52,611 nt of DNA from Catenaria anguillulae PL171 (lineage: Eukaryota > Blastocladiomycota > Blastocladiomycetes > Blastocladiales > Catenariaceae). The notes beneath the pieces were generated by a model that saw only the letters and a list, made by a program, of their open reading frames with translations, made no database searches and was not told the origin of the DNA. Below, piece by piece: positions 34,558 through 46,412 of this stretch. Every line of letters starts with the position of its first letter. Position 1 is the first letter of the stretch. The position numbers and the translations under genes are program-made. The stretch is taken from contig MCFL01000173.1 of the NCBI GenBank assembly GCA_002102555.1, forward strand, positions 1 through 52,611, written 5' to 3'.

Positions 34558-36002
34558 TCAAGGAATACCGGCCTCGTGCGGCCTGGCCGCAGACCGCGTC
34601 CTCTCGAGCTGCCATGCACCCAGATCTTGCACCTCCTCCACCAACCCAGGCGCATCCACCCACACTACAAACTGGATCCAGGCCTTACACTCGTGCGCCA
34701 GCTCGGTGCCACGCTTTGCACTCAGCTCCATTTCGGTCCCGAAATCGTTGCGGTACTTGACGCTTGGGTCGACTTGCAAAAAGTTGCTTGAGATACAGTG
34801 ATTGAGAACAACATGGTGGCCGGCGAGCACGGGCAGGCCTTGGCGTTCCAGAATGTATTCCTTGTTGGTGGTGATGAACTGCCAGATGGACGACGAGGAT
34901 TTGAACGGCAGCAAGTGTGCGGGAGCGTGCTTTTTGCAGTGTTTGGCAAAGTTGCAGGCAGATTTCAGAGAGGAATGCAGGTAGAGCTGTGGCAATCACA
35001 GTCGAATTAGTGACGTTGAGCGGCAAGGGTATAGATGAGGACGGGGACAGACCGGTTGGCCAGGGATGATATGCATGGCCTTGATGTATAACTTGTCACC
35101 ATAGCTGCAGACACCAGATTGGAACGGCGTCAGTTCCAGTCCACGCATGCCCCCCTTGGCGCCAAGTGAATCCGCTCAAGAAGGTATGTACCAAACTGGC
35201 GTGCCGTCTGCAACAGGCTCGCGACTGCCATCCCACGACTCGACCCTTTCCAACACCCATACGTTCCTCCTGACTGGATCCTGATTGCGGTACGAGCACG
35301 TCACAGGAATCACATCGGGCGCTTCTTCGCCCGAGACGAGTCCAGCAACTCGTTGCTTTGGTGCGCCATGTGGGGCGTACACGGGCGAAGGTGTCGACGA
35401 TGGTTGTTGATCGCGCGTCAAGTCGGCGAGGGAAATGTCGGATGAGTCGACGCACAGCATGCCCAAAGTATAGAGGTTTTGAAGCATAATGGGCGCGCCG
35501 TAGACGAGCTGGGAACTGAGTTGAACCTGTTGAACGACGGCCGATGTGGAAAGTCGTCAGGTCATGTCTAAGCGTCAGTCTCGGACTGAGAATTGGCCCA
35601 TACCGGCGTCTCTGCAACCGCACACTTTCTCGCCACTTTGGTCGACCCCAATTCGCCACCTGCTTGCTTGCGCATCAACTCGTTGACGCGATCCTCGGTG
35701 CCCAACGCGTCCTCATACCAGTTTCCAATGCGCACCGTCGGGCTCACGTAGACTTGCCCGCGTACAGCGCCCGTCCGCGTCACATTACGGTGCACGCTGG
35801 TTGGCCCATGGTCGGTCGGGTGAATCAGGCCGCGCTGCGTGGCAGACACCTGTTTTCCCGTGGTTGGGGCAGGACACTCTGTTGGCGTGGGTTTGTCGAC
35901 GAGGCCCGCTCCGGTGCCAGTGTAGCGCATGAGGCGCGGGCGGGTGATGATGGTTGGCTGTGGCATGATTTTGCTCGAGGTTTGAGGAGTATCCTTCATC
36001 AA
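34558..36002 (-). CDS. CFAP161: Cilia- and flagella-associated protein 161
   Basis: A microtubule inner protein of motile cilia and flagella in other eukaryotes. Exons 36002-35604, 35526-35192, 35104-35053 and 34986-34558 keep phase and give about 404 aa, longer than the roughly 300-aa animal protein owing to N- and C-terminal extensions. Family marks are VRIGNWYEDALGTEDRVNEL, VQLSSQLVYGAPIMLQN, PVWYGDKLYI-like joins across exons 2-3, and in the last exon FITTNKEYILERQGLPVLAG, VVLNHCISSN and NDFGTEMEL, matching the MIR-like second half of CFAP161. With B9D2 nearby it supports a flagellated zoospore. The last 40 residues are not conserved in my reading. The start could be either of two adjacent Met codons. 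Confidence 0.85.
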
Positions 36003-36289
36003 CTGAGAGAACGCGGAATACTATCCTCGATTCCAGGCGACCGCAGTGACGCGTGCACGACAAACAGCCTCGACGTCGCGACAACTCGTTCTTTCACTTT
36101 TGTGTGCACTGAAGAAAGAGAATAATGGAATGTATTGTTTTCACAGACCCTCTGATCAATCCTCCCTCGGTAATCCGGATTTTTTCCACCAATCTTGATA
36201 TCGGGTGTCAGATACACTAACCGAGTACTTGATAGGCACACCTGACCGACCCTTCCACCATGCCAGCACATGTCAGTGCCCATTCCTGC

Positions 36290-37230
36290 TTGCCTGATTC
36301 ATGGCCAAGGACGTAAATATACGAAATAGCCTGTTACAACGAATCCCAACGCGCTGGGACGATCCAAAGCAATCTTCTTGTCCAAGGGCTCGATCGGTAG
36401 CCCACTTGCCCTCCACCATCGCAACACAGCAACGTGGCCCGCACGAGAAGCGCCCATAAGTGAGTGCATCATACCGATCAGCCGGTGGTAATCGTGGAAA
36501 CACCTGGACCTCAATCTACCATAACTGTAACACGCCAAGGCATCCGTATGACGCCTCATTCACAATTGCTTGAAACTTGAGCTCGACCCGATTCTTATAC
36601 CAGCACATGCACGCCCTCAACGACTGTACATACATCGTCCATGGCGCGATGCGAGTACTTGAGCTCCAAGGAGGCGACTTCAGACTCGAACAGACACCAA
36701 TCGAGCGTATCCACATGCCCATGAGCGCTCCCATGGTCGATTGCGGCCTCTGTATATTTGAACACCCCGCTGCCGCCCACGCCTCGACCCGCAAACTCGT
36801 CTACCCACCATCGTAACACGTGCACTCGCCGCATCCATGGCCGTGGCCGTGAACACGAGCCGCGACGGAAATCTCTACTCGTGCTGGACCGAGGCGCGAC
36901 GGCTCGGCGGCACAACCTGTCGCTGCGCTCTACGAGCAGTGCCATCAACTCGAGATTGCCACGGTCACCGGCCGGGTTGGCCGTGATCCACGGCATCACG
37001 TTGAGTGCCGTATGAGTTGCGTTTGGGATGAGGTCGCGCGGCAGCACGCACAAGCGAACGTGAGCGGTTTGCGAGATGAATGTGCGGGTGCGAGGGCGTC
37101 GTAGCCGTTGGCCATGGTCGGGAAGCGGCAATGAGACAAGCACACGATTGGGTCGAATGGGTGGGGAGGGAAACGGTGGCATGTTTCGAGAGGTACGATA
37201 GTCGCATGCGTCGTGGTCGAGAGAATGCAT
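36290..37230 (-). pseudogene. Decayed ankyrin-like repeat gene
   Basis: Minus-strand pieces in several frames carry repeat units with the pattern HVxVLxWW...GLx...A(L/M)D: RRVHVLRWWVDEF, HGSAHGHVDTLDWCLFES followed by LELKYSHRAMDD, then in a second frame VELKFQAIVNEASYGCLGVLQLW, then in a third MHSLMGASRAGHVAVLRWWR with ASGLPIE. An N-terminal part (GNLELMALLVERS) looks like the lead of the same family. Order and spacing match one gene broken by at least two frame changes and in-frame stops, with no splice pairs that would remove them. Host gene family of leucine/tryptophan-rich ankyrin-like repeats; its expansion in blastoclad fungi is from memory. Function unknown. Confidence 0.7.
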
Positions 37231-37423
37231 GATGTGATTATTTGATTATTTGATTCCATTCATTGGGTCATCATTTTCCATGAGTAGTGGCAACGTCAGG
37301 TCTCCGCGCGCTATTGGGGCAAACCTGGCTAGGGCCGAATCAATGCAGGAAGCAACCGCGACCAATATGTACATACGGATACATACACAAAGAGCATCTC
37401 CCCACAGCGGGACTGGCTGTGAT

Positions 37424-37900
37424 TTACAACTTCGCGTCCCTCAACACACACGGCCCGCCACCAATCACAAGCACCGAATGTTCTTCTCCAAACGTTTGCC
37501 ATCCCGGGAACTCTGCACCTGGCTGCAACCAAAACCGCTTGAATCCCTTGGCTACGCCCGCCTCCAGCACCGACCGAGTGATACTCGGAGGCGTGATCAC
37601 GGAAACGGAAAAGAGTGAAGGATCGAATCCGGCCGTGGACGCCAGCGCGTCGAGTGAGGCAACCACTGCGAGTCCCTCAATTTCAGATTCGCGCTACATA
37701 TCCATACACAACTGAGAGGTTAGGGTCCGTGGTGGGACTTGTGAGTCAAGCTGACGGCGACCAAAGGCACCTACCGGATTGATGGGCACAACGTCGCACT
37801 TGCGGTCCTTGTACCAGCGCAGCACCTTGTTTCCAAACTTGTCACGGCTGGCCGATGCGCCGACGACGGCAAACTTGGAGGCAGACAGGAAAGAGTTCAT
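37424..37900 (-). CDS. Small CoA-binding-fold protein (YccU-like)
   Basis: Exons 37900-37775 and 37693-37424 (phase 0) give 131 aa, the normal length for this one-domain family. It is a Rossmann-like CoA-binding domain as in succinyl-CoA synthetase alpha. FAVVGASASRDKFGNKVLRW carries the nucleotide-binding turn, followed by VVPINPV/RESEIEGL, VSVITPPSITRSVLEAGVAK, FKRFWLQPGAEF and the closing GGGPCVL. The biochemical role of the family is unsettled; CoA binding is inferred from fold. The gene is compact and intact, beside the decayed ankyrin gene. Confidence 0.9.
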
Positions 37901-39718
37901 GTTTTCTTTTTGTGGCTCCGGTAACGAATTTCGTTCAACTGACAGCGAAAAGGTGTGAATCGTGGTTCAGCCAGCCGACTCAATGGCATGCAGGATGGGG
38001 CGACATGCCCGCACAATCAAAGAAATCGAACCAAGAAATGCATAGAGTTCTTTGTACTGGCATAGATAAATAGCATCCAATGTATTGACAACATCAAGAC
38101 ACGAGGGAACCCACAAGAGTTGCGATTGCACTTGCAAAATGGCGTTGCTCTTCTGCGAAATGCGAGACGTTCGTGGTTCAGTCAGCATTCATTCGGGCCG
38201 TTAAGAAGAGTCTGAAGACGCCAACCGAAGGCATCCGGAAGAAATGCCGAGTGAGGAGCTGGATTGCTTGCTGAGTCGTGGACGGAGACAAGCACGTAGG
38301 CAGGTAAATATTAATACGTAATTGTGTGTTGTGACTTGCGTCGTTGCAAATGCTGCGAACATGTGTGACCCCGAATCCTTGGTGACTTGTCGTTGCGTTA
38401 GCTAAATAAATCCTGCCCAGCTTCCGAAGCGTCTCACCTGTACGCTGGTGGGATGGCTTCACATCGATCTCAAAGAAGCTTTCACTCTGGGCTCTGGAGG
38501 TTGCAGAGCGCGCCGCCAGGCGCAGACGTTTCAATTGCATACGGAAATTGACTCAAGAAACAGCTTTCGACTCCAGCTCGTCAGGCTGATGTGTAAATTT
38601 CGAGAATCGCGGCACAGGCAAGGCGGCACAGGCTGATGTACTGGACTTTCGGAGCGTTTCCAACTGAACGTCAAGACCACTCATGGATTCACTAGCAAAG
38701 CTCTACGGCACATGTGCAAAGCAGGACTCGACGTTTGCGGCAAGGGCGAAGTCAAGAAGACGTACACATGTTGACATGCATCCACATGCGCATTTGCAAC
38801 GAGGACTTGGCTCAGAGTCTCAGGCTGGTGTATTTCGGTAAATCGGCAACTGCAGGACCCAACAAAGGGAAAGTGCCTGAGAATGCGGGCGGAATGAGAC
38901 TGAATGGGGCGCAAACCGCAAATGTGTCGCTACGACAGCGAGCGCTTGAGCCCGGCACTGACCGGCAACAGCTGGCAATCGTGGGTGCCCATCGGAGACT
39001 TCACCCTAAGGCCAACAGCAACGCTATTGGCCAAGGGAATCATCGATGAGGGCTCATATGAGCCGTGCTGCCAATCCCCCTCTCTCATCCGCGCAAATCT
39101 GCTTGAACGTTGCCATTTCGTTTCACCTTACCGCCTGACGTTCATATTTATCCATCTTCAAGTATGTACGTTGCAAGATTTCGCCTCGCGACTCTCTGAC
39201 CAAGCTTGCCGCCAGTTGTTGTCCAGGGCCAGCGCTGAGCCCTCTTCTCAATTTCGATTGTGATCATCGAACTGTTCCACCCCATCCGCTTGGTTGATTG
39301 TGACCACATTGTCACCACCGCTATGTATCCACATGTGAATTCTACATCATTGACGGCGCTTCCATGAACGCTTGACAGTTACCTTGCGCAATTCACGTCT
39401 ATTGGCTATTACCAACCGCAGATTTGCTTTCGGCCCGTCGCAGTCCAGCCCTGCCATCGATCGCCACACCTCGTCGTCAATGCCACAGCAGGCGCTGCGT
39501 CTTTCCTTCTCCGACCACATTCGCAACCTGATATTGCTTTGAGTACTGCGGCATTTCCGCAGAAACCAAGGATTACTCTCGCACGTCACTCTTGGCGTTG
39601 ATGGGTCCTGGGCGTCCTCACGTTGCCTGTGCGTCCGTGTTCCAAGACTTGACCTGTCCGTGCTACTGAGCAAGACCCAATCCCACCACACCACCTCTGC
39701 TATCTCGACCGTAACGAC
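37901..39718. other. Divergent intergenic region
   Basis: About 1.8 kb between the CoA-binding gene (minus) and the HMG-box gene (plus). Open frames are short and unconvincing; no RNA genes or clear repeats were seen. The length would suit an extended promoter and leader of a regulatory gene. Confidence 0.45.
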
Positions 39719-42700
39719 ATGTCATGGTCTGCCAATTCGTACCAGAGTCAAAACGGCAACGTCAATCACAGCGGCGGGAATGGCGGGGCCGGCACGGGTT
39801 CCTCATCTATTATGAGTGACCGATCCGGTCCGACGCATGGCCACGGCATTCCTGCATCCCCATCACATCACGGCGTCATCATGCAGGATGCGTTCGGCAA
39901 CAACATATCCAACTCGTCCCACCACTCCCATCATTCGCATCATTCGCATCATGGGTCCTTGTCGCGCGCATCAGTCCACAGCTCGCAACAAGGTGGCGGC
40001 GGAGGTGCGAGCGGTGGTGGTTCTGGTGATCGAGGGGGCAGCGGGGCGGGGTTGCAACATCCAAACGTCCATCAGCAACATTCACAGCAGCCACCGAGCA
40101 TGTTCAGCAATAATAGCAGCGGGTCGGTTGCGCCGCAACAGCTCCAACTCGGCATGCTCAGTCATCCAAGCGTTGCACCGAGCTTGAATCGAAGTGTGGA
40201 CGATATGATGGATCTGGATCGAGAAACAACGCCGCTCGCATCAACCGCATCCGTCTCGACCGCATCACGTTCACCTTCGCCCGAAAGCTCGCCGCTCGTG
40301 TTCCCAAATGACCCGCCAGCCATTTCCCTCGCTCAAGCCGTGACTGCGGCTGCCGTGGCACAGGGATTGACGAGTTCTGGCATGCCCAACTTGGCGCTAC
40401 CCGGGTCAGCGTTCCCTGACCTGCAACACCAGCAACAGCAGAAGGAGGTTGGGTTTACGGACAAGAATCCATTCGAAACCCTTCCGCCGTCGTCCAACTC
40501 CAACCTTGACCGATCAAGTGCCATTGGCGGCCCACCAACAATTTCGTCGGGCATGTCGGATTTCGGTGGCAGCACCGGCGCACCGCCTGTCCTCTCTGCG
40601 GATCAATCGCAGGCCCTGCAGTCATCAACACAATGGGCGTCCGGCGCACCCATTGACGATCCATCGGCCATTCTCGGCGGCGCAAGTGTCCTCGAGGTGC
40701 TTGGTGCACAGCAAGTTGCTGCCATGTACGACCAGATTCCCCTCGAGCTGCGCGACCAGTGGCAGCGCATGCTCTCGGATCCGTTCAGTCCAGAGACGTT
40801 TGAGGTGTTGTTCAATATGGCCGGTGTGGCGAATCAGCAGCAACAACAACAACACCAGCAGCAACAGCAACAACAAAGGCAGTCCCAGCAGCCAAACTAT
40901 TTCGGTACTCAAGGTTCACCAGGCTCGGCCGCGCCCCCGTCGTCTGTAGGTGTGCTTGGCATAGGTAATCCGCCACTGGGAGCGTTCGGCAACCGGATCG
41001 GAACGCCCGGGTTCGGTGTTGCATTGTCCACCGACACGCTTGCCATCTCACAGCAATCGTCCATGAACAACCTCTTTTCATCGGCGACGACAGGGCCGGT
41101 GACGGCTGCTGCTGCGGGATCCGCAACCGTCGGTGGTGCATTGTTTGATCCAGCCATCCGTCAAGCGCAACTCGGCCCGGCAACCAATTTCGCCGGGCAG
41201 GCATCTCAAGGGATGGCCGGCGTTGCGTACACTCAGCCACAGCAACTCCAAGCACTGCAGCAGCAGCAGCAGCAGCTACAAGGGCCCGGATCCTTTGGCA
41301 ACCCATTTCCATCGCTTCCCAGTACCAACACGGCGTTTGCACCGCAGCAGTTCCAGCAACAACCACTGGTCCCGTCGCAGCAACCGCTTTTCCCTCCGCA
41401 AACGAGTCCGCTTGGCTCTTTTACGGCAGCGCAACCCCCGATCAACCAATATGCGGCACCCGGCGTGTTGGCAGGGACTGCCAGCCAACCTCCGCTATTG
41501 TCTGGGTTCTCAAGCATGCCTGGATCGGGCGAGTTTGGATCATCCGACTCGATGCTCATGAATCCGCCAGTGACACCGGGACACGGGAGCATGTCGGGAG
41601 ATGGGACTGGTGGGGGAGCGTCGTCCATCAAGTCGCCGGCAACTGCAGACAAGCCCAAGAAGGTACCGCGACCCGAGAATTCGTACTTTTTGTATCGGTA
41701 CGCCCGCCCGCATTTCTTTTTCACCTCTGCCTTTGTTTTCATCGGGAGGCTAACACAATTGGCGCACAATCTAGGCGATCCGTCTACAACGCTGTCAAGT
41801 CGGCCAACCCGCACCTCAGCAATCCCAACATCTCAAAAATCATTTCCGATATGTGGCGGAACGAAACCACCGAGGTCAAAGCGTACGTTCTGGCTTCGCG
41901 TTTCGTATTTGCTTCCGAACCCAGTGCTGACATTGCTTGCACTTGTTTTCTTGACTTTTCAGTCACTACAAGGAGCTCTCTATCATTGCAAAAGAGGAGC
42001 ATTTGAAACAATACCCAGACTACAAGTACCAACCACGCCGAAAACCCACATCCAAAGTCTCTGCAGCGATTGCCGCCACCTCGGCTCGCAAAAAACGCGA
42101 GTCCATCGAAATCTCTGCAGCGCTGTCTGTTGCTGGCTCGCGCCCGCCATCCGTCATGCCCAGCGACCACGACGCATTCATGGACGAACACGGCAGCCAA
42201 TCGGACCCGCACAATACACCGCCCATGGCTGCGACGACGCTCGATGGCCACGCCCAAGCGCCAAGTGTAGGTCATCACATGCATCATATGCCACCGCTCA
42301 GCGGCCAACTGGGAAGCGGCGGCAGCGTCAGCGCAACCACAAGCAATGGCGGAACTCCCCCGTCGCTCCTCATTCCCGGGCCCGACACAGACCATCACCA
42401 CGCTCGCCCACCATCCGCGGGTGCAGGGTCGAAACCCGTCAAACGGCCCGGATCTCCTCTGCACATGCCGCTGCGCACCTCGCACAGTGTCTCGGGCGGG
42501 CCCGGCGGGCTGCACCCGACACTTTCGTCGCCAACGTTCCTGTCGACGTCCGAAACTTCGTCTCTGCGCAGTTCGCTGCTCCGCGGCGGATCCGGGTCCA
42601 CGCACTCGTCCATGCGGCAGCTGTCGGACACGTCCAATTCCATGATGCACTTGTATCCGTCGCAGTCGCAATCCGATGGGTCGTTTGATGCGGCACTCAA

Positions 42701-43724
42701 TAGTTCCATGCCGGCGCTCGTCATGCCCGCGGAGCAGCAAATGCAAGGGGTGCAGGTGCAAGCACAGCACGGACACGGACAAGGGCAAGGGCAGCATGGG
42801 TTGGGTCACGTTCCAGGAACAATGGGCCCGCCGCACACGTTGCCAAAGCGGTCGGGAAGTGCGCTGTCGCACGAGTGGAATGGCGGCAATGGCGGCGCAG
42901 GGCTGCCCGCGCACATGTCGCCTGCGAATCAGGCGAGAATGGTGCCGGGCCCTGGCATGCTACCTCAAGCGCCATTACAGCAGCTACAGCAGCAACAGGG
43001 CGGGATCGGATCACAGCATGGCACGCCGCTGCAGCAGTCGTACCAGCTGCCAAACGCCTCGGGCTTGGCAGTTGCTCCGCCCAACTCGAACCAGTTTGTC
43101 CAGGGCGGTCAGGTGCAGTGGGCGGGTATGCCGCCTCCTCAGCAGCAACAGCAGCAGCAGCCCCACGTCGGGTTTGTTGGTGCCGCCAAGTGGCCCAATG
43201 GCCCTGTTTCCCAAGCCCCAACTCCAACGCCACAACAGCAACCGCCCAGGTCACTTGCACAATCGCTCGATCCGCGAGCAGCAACCATGTCACCGGCCGA
43301 TTTCGCAAACACCCTGCGCGCCAGTTTGTCGTCGGGGCAAATATCGATGCAGGATGCGCAGCAGTTGCAGCAGGTGCATTTGCAAATGTATCAGCACCAT
43401 CAGCAGCAAATGCAGGCGCAAATGGGCATGGGCGGCGGTGCGAGCGGGTTTACATTTGGTAGTGGAGGAGGCGGCGGCGGTGGCGGTCCGAGCGGGTCGC
43501 AGGCCATGATGGGCGCAGGCGTGCAGCAACCGCAGCACTTGGCTGGCGGCCAGCAGCAAGTCGGGATGGGGATGCACGGCGGGCCTTGGTTGCAGCAAAT
43601 GATGCCAGCCAGTGGCGACCGAGGTCAAAGCATGGGTTTGATGGGCAAGCAACCGCAGCAACAAGGCCAGCAACCATCCATGCCGCAACAGCAACCGACC
43701 ACATCGTCGAGTGGATGGTCATGA
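39719..43724 (+). CDS. MATA-type HMG-box transcription factor with large polyQ regions
   Basis: Nuclear DNA-binding protein of about 1282 aa from exons 39719-41697, 41775-41882 and 41963-43724 (phases agree). The HMG box lies at about residues 647-725 and is split by both introns: KVPRPENSYFLYR, then RSVYNAVKSANPHLSNPN with ISKIISDMWRNETTEV, then AHYKELSIIAKEEHLKQYPD and YKYQPRRKP. NISKIISDMW and YPDYKYQPRRKP mark the MATA_HMG/SOX-like subgroup that includes fungal mating-type and Ste11/Rfg1-type regulators. Both flanks are low complexity: His, Ser, Gly and long Gln runs, probably transactivation or condensation regions. Whether it acts in mating, morphology or repression cannot be told. The gene is isolated; no mating-locus partners are nearby. 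Confidence 0.9.
40835..40876 (+). repeat. CAG/CAA tract encoding polyQ
   Basis: A mixed CAG/CAA run gives Gln with one His interruption in the HMG-box protein. Similar shorter tracts occur near 41258-41280 and 43139-43162. Mixed codons suggest selection for Gln rather than simple slippage. Confidence 0.85.
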
Positions 43725-44217
43725 TGCTCGTCTATTTCGATCACCGCCTTCAAGTGCACCTGAAACCCTTTTGCCCCCCGGCATTGCCCAACGCACACCT
43801 GTCTTGGCCTTGGTACTGGACTCCTCGGAACCTTCCGCATTTCCTCACTTTTCATATTGCTAGCTTGTAGTCTTGTTTCCCCTTTCACTTTTCCTGCATT
43901 TTCATTTTCATCGTTCCTCGCTCGTTTCTGCTTGGTTGTTGTACGATATTTATTCCTCCTTGTGTTGATGGATTTTGTCCCCTTTTGCCCTGTCTCTTGA
44001 TCTTCGTTTGGTTTCTTTGCTCGTTTCCCTTTCGATACTTGAATCTTACTCGCTCTCGTTTATTTTACTCTTTTCCGCCTTGTGAGCGTCTTCAGTTACC
44101 CCACTTGAATGGTTTTTTTTTCCTGCTCCGCTGTTAGCTCGGAGGTCGGTTGTTTCGTCCCTGTCTCAATTTCTTTTTGGATTGGTTCCTGTGAATGTGT
44201 ATACAAGTAGATGATGT
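43725..44217. other. Convergent 3' region of HMG-box gene and B9D2
   Basis: About 490 bp of pyrimidine-rich plus-strand sequence between two gene ends. It fits untranslated regions and terminators. No gene. Confidence 0.5.
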
Positions 44218-45203
44218 TTACAAGTGCAGCCCATTTTGCGCAAAACCTCGATGAACCACAGTCACTTCGGCAAACACTGTGCATGGGATTGGGACAGTGG
44301 TGAGCTGGTACCGATCCGTTGATGAGACGAGGAGGTCGAGAGACTTGAGGCCAACAACAGTGCCGAGAAATGTCGCTTCATATAGGTAACATGAGGAGTG
44401 GTCGGAAATGCCCACACGATGGTGAGAAAAGTCAATAGTGTCCCTCAGGAGGCCGACAAAGAGAAGGACAAGCAGCACCGTAATCTTTACCTTTGAGAGA
44501 GTCCATCCACGACCGATGCGGCCGCCAAATGGGGCATTCGAGGCGGTGGGTTCCGGCCGTCATTGGTATTGACATGACGCCATATCCAACTGCCGAGAAA
44601 ACAAATGTGAAATGTCTCGTTGGCCAATGAAAATTGGTATCTCGAATTGAGGCTTGAGCCGGCCACTGCGGAGTAAATAGCGTACATAGCTGGTAGCGGC
44701 CAAACATGTCTTGGCGGAGCACTTCAATTGCGAGCTTTGGCCAACCTTGAATCGAACGCGAGGCAAAGTGAACGTCTGAGTGTAATACGCCAAACGAGAA
44801 GCAAGTCGAGGCTGAAATTAGACGCAAAAGCAAACAATGGGGCAATATGTACATGTCCAGCACCGGACGTTTGCCGAGAGAGAGGGCACGTGCATACCGA
44901 TTGGATGAGACCACACGGCCCATTCACCATCCTGGGAATCAAACCATGGTCAAGTTCAGGGTGTGAGGGGTGGGGCGGTACGAGCAGAGTGTATGAGCGG
45001 GACAGTACATTGCAAGGAAAAAAATGATAGCATACTGCTGGAATGTCAACTTGGGTTTGTGCGGACGAGGTTCCTTCAACGACGGTCCAAGCGTTTCCTG
45101 TCACGATTGACCAGCGACAGGCGAGGCCAGACGCGCCAACGAATGCAGACCCGTCACTGCTGCGGGCACCGTGCAAAGTTCCTAGGACGTGCAACTCGGC
45201 CAT
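44218..45203 (-). CDS. B9D2: B9 domain-containing protein 2 (ciliary transition zone)
   Basis: Part of the MKS/B9 complex at the base of cilia, where it gates protein entry. Exons 45203-45036, 44931-44898, 44775-44686, 44589-44491 and 44375-44218 keep phase and give 182 aa, close to the 175 aa of the human protein. It opens MAELHVLGTLHGARSS and continues CRWSIVTGNAWTVVEG, TQVDIPADGEWAVWSHPI, DVHFASRSIQGWPKLAIEVL, RQDMFGRYQLFGYGVMSIP, GTHRLECPIWRPHRSWMD and SSTDRYQL, which follow the B9D2 pattern in order. Exon 2 is only 34 nt. The acceptor before the last exon is the weakest border. It is a lineage marker: such genes are lost in non-flagellated fungi. Confidence 0.93.
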
Positions 45204-46412
45204 TTTATTTCATTGCTTGGCGTCTTTTTGCCTGGTTTCATGTGTTTTTGCTGTGGCACAGTATGGTACTCTAATGAAATTGGGCAGCACCATTGATCTG
45301 AATCTGTAAAGTGAACAGTGGCAACTGCCGGATCGGCGTGCCGCGCCACGCTGGATCAGTGCGGCCCAGCCTGAGTTGTCCACCCCATTCCCAAGCACAC
45401 GAGCCCAGGCCAAGCGAGAATGCTGTATTCCTCAGCGCTGAATGAAGCGGACCTTTAGACTCCTCCTTGATTCTCACATCCCGCTGGAGCCAGAAGCTGA
45501 GGAGAGACGTGGTCATTCGGTGGCAGCCGACATTCCGACTTTACAAAGGACTCGGGCCTTGGCGAAGTGCCGACGACGGACTCCCCAGCTTTGCATCGAC
45601 TTCCTTCACGGTTACCCTGTGCAATGTAGGTACATTTACTGCGCTCTCCGACCAGTGGCGGCGAATTCCGTTGTCCGCACCTAATGACGTTGGTGTCCAC
45701 CCCAGCCGCTCTTTTGAACAAATGCGTGGATCTGGCGGAAACGCACATGTCTCACCCACTGACTATTTTTAACATCAGCCAAGAGTCCGTGGTGGCGCTT
45801 AACTTTTGCGCAGCTCCATTGCAGGACGCCTTCGTACTCTCATGCAGATGGAGCAGCGTTGCAGCATACCCATGTGCAAATGCGTACATGCGTCATGCAT
45901 ATCGTTACATGCTTGCCCACCCCGCCCGTTCCACCGGACAGGTTTCACTTTTTTTAGTGGTGAACACAATGCATCTTGGCAGCTTGGCATTCGCGAGCAT
46001 TCGTGTGCATGAGCCAAGCTGCCTTGTCCAGAAAGAATTCGGTTGGCATTTACTCGTTTGAGGTAATTTGCTGCCAGTCTTGGCCAAGTTGCCGACTGTA
46101 AATTGATGCCGCCCCGCCACACTACAAGTACAATGCAGTCCCGCTTCGCTCATCCACTGGCCGAATCTGGAACTCGTCTGTGACCCCACCGGCTTATTTG
46201 CCTGCCCGTTCAATTCCCGTATGTCCATTGCATTTCAATTCTTCCCATTCTCACCTCTGCCTCCAAATCATTCGACTTATCACACTTGCCTCACAGTCAT
46301 CACCCTTTCGTAGAGCTCCTTCAACTCCACTCTGATTTCATTTCCTCTTTCCTCACATTATCCTTCTCCGACCCTACCACATCCTCGGGACTCTGTCCTT
46401 TCAGCCGTCAGT
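45204..46412. other. Divergent promoter between B9D2 and ABCA gene
   Basis: About 1.2 kb between two outward-facing starts. The 170 bp before the ABCA start is C/T-rich. Open frames on both strands have no recognisable features. No repeats seen. Confidence 0.5.

Noticed and set aside
39347-39694. 115-codon open frame (minus) upstream of the HMG-box gene
   Set aside because: No recognisable content; lies in the presumed promoter of a well-supported gene.
34558-45203. A ciliary gene cluster or operon
   Set aside because: The two flagellar genes are 8 kb apart with unrelated genes between them; there is no sign of shared transcription.
45442-46061. Two plus-strand frames between B9D2 and the ABCA gene
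   Set aside because: Composition is unlike the coding regions here and no conserved motif is visible; treated as promoter DNA.
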